Origin: Furcasterigmium furcatum
Lineage: Eukaryota > Ascomycota > Sordariomycetes > Glomerellales > Plectosphaerellaceae
Direction: 5' to 3'
Length of the DNA: 64,000 nucleotides
NCBI GenBank assembly: GCA_001599815.1
Contig: BCIA01000008.1
Location: forward strand, 1-64,000
The notes below the pieces were generated by a model that was not told the DNA's origin, did no database searches, and saw nothing but the letters and a program-made list of their open reading frames with translations. Each line of letters opens with the position of its first letter. Within the stretch, counting starts at the first letter, position 1. Below, in pieces: positions 56,792 through 64,000 of the stretch. The position numbers and the translations under genes are program-made.

Positions 56792-57451
56792 TCATCGAAG
56801 CCCATTGTCGGAACATCCATGGGTAACAAGAAGCTGCCACCCTGATGAGTAGGATTCAGCCGACGACTCTGACGTACCTTGTTGCAGAGAAACATTCCGC
56901 AGCTCCATGAGCAACTAACTCGAGCACAAGCATTTGGTTCAACATAGCACCCATTGCCGTGCGCATTCTCGAGAGTTCGAAGGCCTTCTTCGCACGCCGC
57001 TATGCCAGCTGATTCACCCCAGTTACATGTGACCTATATTGAGGATTAACGATGCTCGTTCAACCAGACACTGCTGTCAACGTACCGGGGCCTGTCGCCG
57101 CTCAAGAACAGAGGTGGCGGGCGTGGTTTCGGCGAGTCTTTTCTTGTTTGTAGAGGCCTCAGGGTCGAGCTGATGGATTTCTTCGAGAGCACTCTCGATC
57201 GTACCGCTAAAGATACGCCCCGGGAACCGCGGATCATCCACCTGAAGATCAACAATCCGGAGCCCGTCTATTTCGACCTGTTCGGCACTGCGGAATTCCA
57301 GGCCTCCGTCGCTGGCAGTTTCAGGCAGCGCCACGGCAGCGATCTATACCCAACAGCGCCGTAAGCAAATCAAGGCAATCGAGCATGTTATATGCTGCAT
57401 GGAACTCACCACCGTGACAAAGAGTCCAACTGCGGGAAGTGTAGTTCTCAT
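56792..57451 (-). CDS. small secreted cysteine-rich protein (effector-like)
   Basis: Exons 57451-57410, 57343-57086, 57033-56878 and 56833-56792 give 165 residues. Signal peptide MRTTLPAVGLFVTVIAAVAL is assembled across intron 1; an acidic pro-region follows and ends in LERRQ, a Kex2-type site. The mature part is cysteine-rich (VTCNW, AACEEG, NGCYVEPNACARVSCSW, SCGMFLCNK) and its RVSCSW...CN core resembles a family of small secreted proteins of plant-associated ascomycetes. The last exon is least certain: the acceptor chosen gives a 44-nt intron and one more cysteine, but a 36-nt alternative exists. Role unknown. Confidence 0.55.
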
Positions 57452-58091
57452 GGCGAACAAGGGTCGGAGAAGTGAGTTATAGATGTTTGTGTGTAAAGGA
57501 GAGTTTAAACGAGTATCACGGATCACGCCATCTTTATATACTTATGATCTGGGACCTTTTTCATCTTTCTTTCCTCTGCCTATTCTCCTCACAACGATTT
57601 CTCTGCGGCCTATAGGTAAAAGATACTTTAAATCTTACCGCAGCCGTGGCAATTAGACTCCAGCACGGTAAGTACCATATCAGCCAAGTATACTATATTC
57701 TCCAGGTACCTTTGCAGGGGAATGGAATCGCCCTAGAGAAGCGATGGTTAAGTACAGCTGCGGGTAGTCTGACTGTGCGCTCGCCTAATTTTAATTACTC
57801 CGGCCCGATATCAGGTTTTTATTCGTCACCCGTACGAGCACATACTCGGAGGCGCCTGCCTGGCAGGACTTGAATCCCACGACGCGGCGTAGTGACCCCT
57901 GACGCTTCTATAGGGCGAGAACAAACGCATGCATGGTCAGCAAGCATGTGTATGCGCAGTGTCATCCATTACCTCTCCCATTCTAACTCTTTGTCGTAAC
58001 TAGTATGCGCTTACTCTTGACTTCCTCTACCCCGCTCTCCTCGCTTCAGCCATTCCCTCCTTACTTTTCACACCCTCGCCCATCTTTACAG
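57452..58091. other. 0.64-kb region without genes
   Basis: Upstream region of the small secreted protein and 3' flank of the relic on its right; nothing recognised. Confidence 0.3.
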
Positions 58092-58490
58092 TCATGAGAG
58101 GGAGCCTCTCCCGTCGCCGCTGGTGCCATCGGCGTTCCAGACGCGATGTATAGAGAGCAAGGTATCATCCTCGGAGGGAGTGTGAGTGCCGTAGATGTAG
58201 ATCGTGCCGCCGTGTTCCTTGTGCGGAGTTGCTTCTGGGAGGGTGACATGCCCGTTGTCCTGGTGCGGAAGAGCGATGAAGTCTCCGGGCCGCGCCCACA
58301 GCCGGGGGAATATGTCGCTCGACTGCGCAGCTCGCTGCGAGACCCTGCATATGCGATCGGATGGGAGGATGCCCAGTTCTGCGTCCCTCTGGTAGGTGTC
58401 ATCGGCCGAAGACCACAACCCCTGGGCGGTCAGGTTTGACGTGAGGGCTTGGAGCTGCAGGTTGAACTCGCCGCTGAAGGGCCCGCCGCA
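58092..58490 (-). pseudogene. C-terminal fragment resembling fungal DUF7492 proteins
   Basis: An open frame without its own ATG encodes LWSSADDTYQRDAELGILPS, PGDFIALPHQDNGHVTLPEA, GTIYIYGTHTPSEDDTLLSI and HRVWNADGTSGDGRGSLS then TGA. This fits, from memory, the middle of a longer secreted fungal family (DUF7492), which normally continues well past GDGRG. Truncation at both ends and loss of a start argue for a relic. Between 58500 and 58930 a further minus-strand frame (TEELRLIEYDGELGLASRT) is open but unrecognised. Confidence 0.4.
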
Positions 58491-58930
58491 GCGGGCGCGG
58501 GGTCGAGAAGGGCGTCCACTTCTGGCTCATCCCAGGCCATCTCAAGTAGACCTCCGCGGTGGCATGGTGCGCAGGTACGTGACGCAAGACCAAGTTCGCC
58601 GTCATACTCAATGAGTCGAAGCTCCTCGGTGGACACGTTCTGGAAGGGTGACTTCATGGAGAGGTGCAGAAGTCGGCGATCTGACGGAGGGGCATCTCGC
58701 TTCGAGCTCCTGGGCTCGCTGCACCTCCCGTGGACGAGCGTCTTGAGTTGGGCCCGAAGATAATCCACCTCCTTGACGCAGACTATTCCATTCGATGGAA
58801 AGCCATCTGGTGGGTGTGCTCGGGCCTTGTTAGGATTGCTGTTTGACAGGCGCCGGGGCGAGGGTGTTAGAGACTGCTCTTTTGGCTGAGATCCTATTAT
58901 CTGGTCAGCTGGCTTGACAGGTGTTGATCC

Positions 58931-59653
58931 ATGGCCAACCTGACCAGTCGGTTCGTATCGCCCTCGTTGGCTTTCGACCTCGGCTGGCTCTACGTCTACT
59001 CGTTCGGCATGATCGTCGCGTACGAGTTCAGCGCCATGGTCATCATCATCGACTACTGGCCAAACGACGTCCACCCGGCCGTCTGGGTCGTGGTTGGCTT
59101 CATCTTCTTCCTGGCAATCAACATTCTCCCCGTCGGTGTGTACGGAGAGACGGAGTTCTGGTTCGCTCTGATCAAGGTCATCATGGCAACCGGCCGGCTG
59201 CTCCTGGCCCTGATCCTAATGCTGGGAGGCGGACCGACCGGGGACCGCCTCGGGTACCGATACTGGAATGATCCCGGCGCGACCAAGACATATCTCGTTG
59301 ACGGGGACGCCGGCCGCTTCACGGCCTTCCTCTATGTCTGGGTCTTCTCTGGGTTCTCCTTCTACTTTGCCCCCGAGCAGCTCATCCTGGCGTCCGGCGA
59401 GATGGTCAACCCCCGGAAGAACCTCCCGTCGGCGGCTCGGCGCTTCTTCTTCCGCCTCGTCTTCTGCTACGTCTTCGGCGCGGCCGCCGTCGGTGTCATC
59501 TACCCCTCCAACACACCCGGCCTCACGTCTGGCGCGAGCAACGCCAACGCCTCGCCCTGGGTGATTGCCATCCAGAACGCGCAGATTGAGATCCTCCCCT
59601 CCGTCATCAACGCCGGTATCCTGACGGCCGCCATGTCCGCGGGCGTCGCGTAG
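58931..59653 (+). pseudogene. amino-acid permease fragment (AAT/YAT family)
   Basis: The frame encodes FVSPSLAFDLGWLYVYSFGM, VYGETEFWFALIKVIM, RLGYRYWNDPGATKTYLV and GFSFYFAPEQLILASGEMVN, PRKNLPSAARRFFFRLVF, colinear with fungal amino-acid permeases from about TM3 to TM8. The protein then stops at ILTAAMSAGVA, exactly where relatives continue with SAGNSYLYMSSR and four to five more TMs; TM1-2 are also absent. So only the central half of a carrier remains. Confidence 0.75.
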
Positions 59654-59878
59654 CCCCCCTTTTCTGTCCCACATGCCCGATTCGCAAACCGGATACCGTG
59701 TAGTTGCTGTGCTATCTCGAGCTCTCCCCGGTCAGCTTGTCTTCCTTTTCACTAAGAGTGATTAAAGGCAGAGACAGGGACTGCAATTCCATTGAAGGCG
59801 AACGAAGAGTGTACCCGCCACCAACGTGCCCATCTTCGCCCCTCCCCCAACCCTATCAGACCGTTCACCTCGGAAAAC

Positions 59879-60901
59879 ATGGCGCAGGCAGTCCAAGGAA
59901 AAGCCGCCATTATCACTGGCGCAGGCAGCGGCCTGAACCTGGCTCTCGCCAAGATGCTCCTCGCCAGGGGGTGTAATGTCCTCCTCGCAGATCTCGGCAT
60001 GCGACCCGAAGTGCAACGCCTGGTGGAAAGTCATGCCGCGGCAACCGACACTCAGGGCAAGGCCGCGTTCAAGCAGACTGATGTCACGTCATGGAAGCAG
60101 CTTGACGAAATGTTCAACGCGGCGAAAAAGGAGTTTGGAGGCATCGATATTGTCATTGCCGGAGCTGGGGTGTTCGAGCTGGTAAACTTGAGACCCCCGT
60201 TGAGATCCGAGAGAGCCGGCCTCTGACATGCCTCACAGGACTTTAGCAGCTTCTGGGTTGCCCCAGGCACCGGCAAGAGCCGTGACACCGTCGACGGGGA
60301 CCGGTACGCACAGATCGACATCAACGTCGTGCATCCCATCCGCACCACGCAGCTCGCCATCTCGCGTAGCCTCAACAGCGGCGCTGGGCCAAGAACGATT
60401 CTCATCGTTTCGAGCACCAACGGACAGCAGGCCTCGTTCTCAACCCCGGTCTACGCCGCCACCAAGCACGCCATCAACGGCTTCGTGCGGTCGCTGGCGA
60501 AGCTGGAGCCGGGCTACGGCATCCGCGTTGCCGCTGTCGCGCCCGGAATCATGCGGACGCCCATGTACCTGGAGAACCCCAACAAGCTGGCGTCCATTGA
60601 CATGGCGAAAGATTCGTGGTCGGAGCCCGAGGAGGTGGCTGAGGTGATGATCGCCCTGATCGAGCGGGACGCCATGGACGAGAAGATTGGTGATTACGCC
60701 CCCGATGCTCTGAGCGTGCCTATCACCGGCGGCACCGTTGTCGAGGTCACGGGAGGCGCGGTGAGGATCGTGTCCCCGTACAACGATCCCGGCCCGCTGG
60801 GACCGGGAGCTCTGGCGTCGAACATCACGAAGCTGGAGGGAGAGATTGAGCAGACCTTGGGGAAGGCTGGGGCGTCAACCAGGAGAACCAATAGCTGCTG
60901 A
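59879..60901 (+). CDS. short-chain dehydrogenase/reductase (15-hydroxyprostaglandin-dehydrogenase-like)
   Basis: Exons 59879-60181 and 60239-60901 give 321 residues. Cofactor motif AAIITGAGSGLNLALAKM near the N-terminus, NAG-like IVIAGAGVFEL, catalytic serine in ILIVSSTNG and the active-site YAATKHAINGFVRSL (YxxxK). An acidic residue after the second strand (LLADLGM) favours NAD. The substrate is unknown. The long C-terminal part beyond VAPGIMRTPMY is typical of the fungal members. Confidence 0.88.
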
Positions 60902-61870
60902 CATAAATACCTAGGAAATAAACTTGGTCTTGCTCTTCTTTCCACATCAGATGTCGTCGCTAACCTCAACCGTCGCCGCCGTGATCCTCGAGCTAAGGAA
61001 TGGGACTAAATGATAGACATTCTCGTAGAAGAAGATGAATCTTTCTTATCAATAGGCACTCACCAACAAAGCTTACAATTACGATGTTGAAATCTCATCT
61101 CACTGTTTATATGCGCAACGTTTATTTAGATCTCGAGGATGGGGTCTGAAGAGAAGATGATCAGTCATGGCAGGGGAGCACGCAGGGGTGAGAATGGCAC
61201 TGAGAGTGACTACAAAGGCAGCATCTCGTGGCTTTTGCGTGTGATATATTCCAGCTTCGCTGAGAAGTCACCCTTGAGGTCCGAGGTCACATGTTCCCTG
61301 CTGGTCCTCAAGGTGCCCACGACGGCTTTGCTATATTAGGGCGGCCTCGGCCAGGAGAACCTGTTGGAGCTCATCTCCCTCCCAACATGAACCATTCCTC
61401 GACGGTGGGTTTTATGCTGCGTCAATTCACGAACTGCCTCCTCCCCCTCTATAGCCCCAGCAGCCCGAGTTTCGGAGCTCCATGTTGGGCAATTCGTACG
61501 AAGTTGTTATGGTGATGGATCAGGGGCACGGAGCCGATCGGCGCTCGGTGCTCGGCCGGAGTTTCCCCGACCCTAGCAGCTCGGCACTGAGGCGAGTCAG
61601 GGCAATCCCGCTCACCTCAGCTCCAGGGATGCCATCTGCTGTCTGCTGGAAGGGGCAGGTGCAATTGACGCAAAGTGGACACATGCGATTCTCCTGAGGA
61701 CCTGGACCGGAGCTTCACTTTTCCCCGCGTCGACCTCAGGAGACACCAGGCACACCGACGCTGCCCTACCCTCGCCAGACGCACCCATTCAGCCAGAGCA
61801 CCTCAGCCGTTAGTCTTCGAGGGCCACGCATCAAGCCACCCCGTCGAAACCCCCCGACTGCGTCCTCACC
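60902..61870. other. 0.97-kb intergenic region
   Basis: 3' flank of the dehydrogenase and promoter of the ZIP transporter; short frames only. Confidence 0.35.
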
Positions 61871-63510
61871 ATGGGCATCACACGCGCGTTCAAGCCGGTG
61901 GCTTGCGGGCTTGCGCTCGCGCTGTCCCTCCACTTCGCCTTCGCCGCCGCATCGGCCACGGGCAAGGACGATGAGAGCCTCCTCTCCAACCCTCTCGAGA
62001 GCCTCAGCCTGGACGAATTGGACGACGAGCTCCAGGTACGCGGCCCGTCCGAATGCTGCACGCGGCTCGACTGACTGACTCTCGACAGCAATGCGCCGTC
62101 GTCGCCTCCCTCTCGGCCACAAAGGCCGCTCGCTTCGCCTCGCAGTCCTCCTCGCTCCTCTCCCGAGTCTTCACCGTCCTCTTCCCCGCTGAGTCGCCCG
62201 CCATCAACGCCCTCCTGGCCACGCTCTACATCTCCGGCCCTCCCAATCTCCTCCTCGCCCTGTGCCCTCCCGACATCGACCCTGCCTCCCTCTCCGTCAT
62301 GGTGGCCTTTGCCGTCGGCGGCCTGCTGGGCGATACGCTCTTCCACCTGCTTCCCGAGATCTTCCTCGGCGAGGACGAGGTGACCAAGGCTCGTTTCGTG
62401 CTCGTGGAGCCGAAGCGCAACCTCTTGCTGGGCGTCGCGATCCTTGTCGGGTTCATGACGTTCGTGGCCATGGACAAGAGCCTACGGATTGCGACCGGCG
62501 GTGCGGGCCACACCCACGACCACGGCCACGGGCATGCCGAGGGCAAAGGAGCCGCCGCCACCGAGGCTATTTCCACCGCCGTCGAGAAGGTCGAGGGCAA
62601 GGCCAAGAGCAGGAAGGGCAACAAGGCGACCAACGGCGAAGTGGCGCCGCCGAAGGAGGAGAAGGAGATCAGTGCCAGCGTCAAGATGGGAGGCTACCTG
62701 AACCTGATGTCCGCTTCCCCCTGTTCCCCCGGCTGGCGTCGATGCTAACTGATAACACAGCGCCGACTTCACGCACAACATCACCGACGGCCTCGCCATG
62801 TCCGCCAGCTTCTACGCCTCGCCCACCATCGGCGCCACCACTACCGTTGCCGTCTTCTTCCACGAGATTCCCCACGAGGTCGGTGATTTCGCCCTCCTCG
62901 TCCAGTCCGGCTTCAGCAAGCGTGCCGCCATGGGCGCTCAGTTCGTCACCGCCCTCGGCGCCCTCCTCGGGACCCTGATTGGCATTGCTGTTCAGGAACT
63001 CGGTGGCGGCGGCAGCGACGCCGACGGCCCCATGGCCAGAGACGGCGGCATCTGGGGAACGAGCCTCGTAAGTACCTCACTGCCTTTAAACCCCTGTCCC
63101 TCTGCATTCAGAAGCGAAGCCCTACTGCCGCGCACATCCTCTTATCCTCCTTCCTCTTTCTCTTCCCTGCATTAGCACCCCTCTTCGGTGCAGCCGCGCC
63201 GGGAGCCTCGCCCGGATCGCGGTACACCTGCAGGGGTGGGGCTCGGTGGTCGACTTGCTGTTCCTGACAGCGTGCATCGGAACACACCCGTGGCAATGTT
63301 TGGCTGACCGAGTGCTCCTCTCAGACCTGGGGCGACATGCTCCTCCCCTTTACCGCCGGCACATTCCTCTACGTCGGCACCGTGGCTGTCATCCCGGAGC
63401 TCCTCGAGACCGGGCCCAATAAGGGCGAGGAGCTGCGCAAGACCCTCGTCCAGTTCGCCGCCATCGCGTTGGGCGCGGGCATCATGCTGTTCATTTCGTG
63501 GCACGACTGA
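61871..63510 (+). CDS. ZIP-family zinc transporter, KE4/Yke4-like
   Basis: Exons 61871-62035, 62089-62708, 62761-63067 and 63325-63510 give 425 residues. A signal peptide, a histidine-rich cytosolic loop (HTHDHGHGHAEG) and the paired metal-binding helices HNITDGLAMSASF and FFHEIPHEVGDFALLV identify the LIV-1/KE4 branch, which moves zinc in the ER/Golgi. The C-terminus TWGDMLLPFTAGTFLYVGTV is complete. Intron 2 uses an unusual GTCCGC donor, and intron 3 is 257 nt, four to five times the local norm, though no exon could be recognised inside it. Confidence 0.9.
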
Positions 63511-64000
63511 GCTGGCAGGGTCTCCTCATCTGCCTAACCCACGCGAAAGCTCGCTGGCTACTGTGCTGGGACGGACCAACGCGGCCGGTCCCCGTGTCGG
63601 GACCGCAAGAGCTGGACTATTCGGACAAGTCACGCATTAGAGAAAACAGCAGCCCAATAGACGCACATAGAATTCCCTCCGCAGTCGCTTGCTTCGCCAT
63701 TAATAGACACGAAACTTGACACAAAAGCGTCTAGCCGTTGGTCAGCCGCACCGCAACCAAACGGGCCAAACGGCACGGGGACATCAGCCCGCGAGGTCAA
63801 AGAAAATGTGTCCAAGCGCCCGCCAGCCCGCCTCGTGGCTCTGCGTTGGTGCCTGAGCCGCCGTGCTGGTTGGTACCGTTTGCAGTTGCGGCTGCATCCC
63901 ACAGACGATCCCCATATGGACATCGCGGGGGAACCGGGATCTCGGGACGGGGGTGACAGCTGCGACGCGGATACAGGCTGTAGACCTGCAGCGTGAAAGC
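63511..64000. other. right edge, no gene recognised
   Basis: The 3' flank of the zinc transporter gene up to the window edge; nothing supported. Confidence 0.35.

Noticed and set aside
1..64000. Repeat-induced point mutation as explanation for the broken genes
   Set aside because: The relics remain GC-rich and have only isolated changes; no dense C-to-T/AT-rich tracts are seen.
1..64000. CRISPR arrays, tRNA or rRNA genes, transposon ends
   Set aside because: No regularly spaced repeats, tRNA-like cloverleaf consensus boxes, rRNA segments or terminal inverted repeats with a transposase were recognised by eye.

Overview
The window is the end of a chromosome from a filamentous ascomycete (Pezizomycotina; Sordariomycete-like is my inference). 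It opens with about 16 copies of the CCCTAA telomere repeat. The genes are GC-rich and carry many 45-85 nt GT..AG introns with CTRAY-like branch points. The content is typically fungal: Zn2Cys6 regulators, MFS carriers, CFEM and GPI-anchored proteins, and secreted enzymes. All exon models below were built by eye from splice signals, frame continuity and family motifs.

Layout. (1) 0.5-11.3 kb, directly beside the telomere: a tannase/feruloyl-esterase, then a compact catabolic group of a Zn2Cys6 regulator, a Dal5/Fen2-type MFS carrier (with an in-frame TGA before its core), a DUF2264 protein and a GH88 unsaturated-glucuronyl hydrolase. (2) 13.7-16.2 kb: two tandem paralogous small secreted, probably GPI-anchored proteins with a CHENCG cysteine motif; a double iron-GATA-factor site lies upstream of the first. 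(3) 17.7-30.6 kb: a coherent aromatic-acid (gentisate pathway) cluster of cytochrome P450, MFS carrier, FAA-hydrolase-family enzyme, FAD salicylate-hydroxylase-like monooxygenase, Zn2Cys6 regulator and gentisate 1,2-dioxygenase. Its promoters share the element CGGGGAGTTA. (4) 30.9-33.8 kb: an Ldb19/ART1-type alpha-arrestin and a histidine phosphatase. (5) 34.2-46.7 kb: MFS carrier, Zn2Cys6 regulator, secreted GH3 glycosidase, DHA-type MFS exporter and sulfatase; an identical 12-mer occurs in two of the intergenic regions. (6) 47.5-52.3 kb: siderophore-type MFS transporter followed by two CFEM/GPI proteins, again with iron-GATA sites. (7) 52.3-59.7 kb: a decayed stretch holding a broken ACR-2-like regulator, a C2H2 relic, a small secreted cysteine-rich protein, a DUF7492-like relic and an amino-acid-permease fragment. 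(8) 59.9-63.5 kb: a short-chain dehydrogenase and a KE4/ZIP zinc transporter, which looks like the transition to housekeeping sequence.

How the genes may work together. The gentisate block could import an aromatic acid, hydroxylate it (P450 and/or FAD monooxygenase), open the gentisate ring (dioxygenase) and cleave the product to fumarate or maleate plus pyruvate (FAA hydrolase) under one local regulator; no maleylpyruvate isomerase is visible. The telomere-proximal block looks suited to uronate-containing plant polymer fragments. The siderophore/CFEM block, and possibly the CHENCG pair, look iron-regulated. The most original observations are the three sets of shared promoter elements and the paired iron sites.
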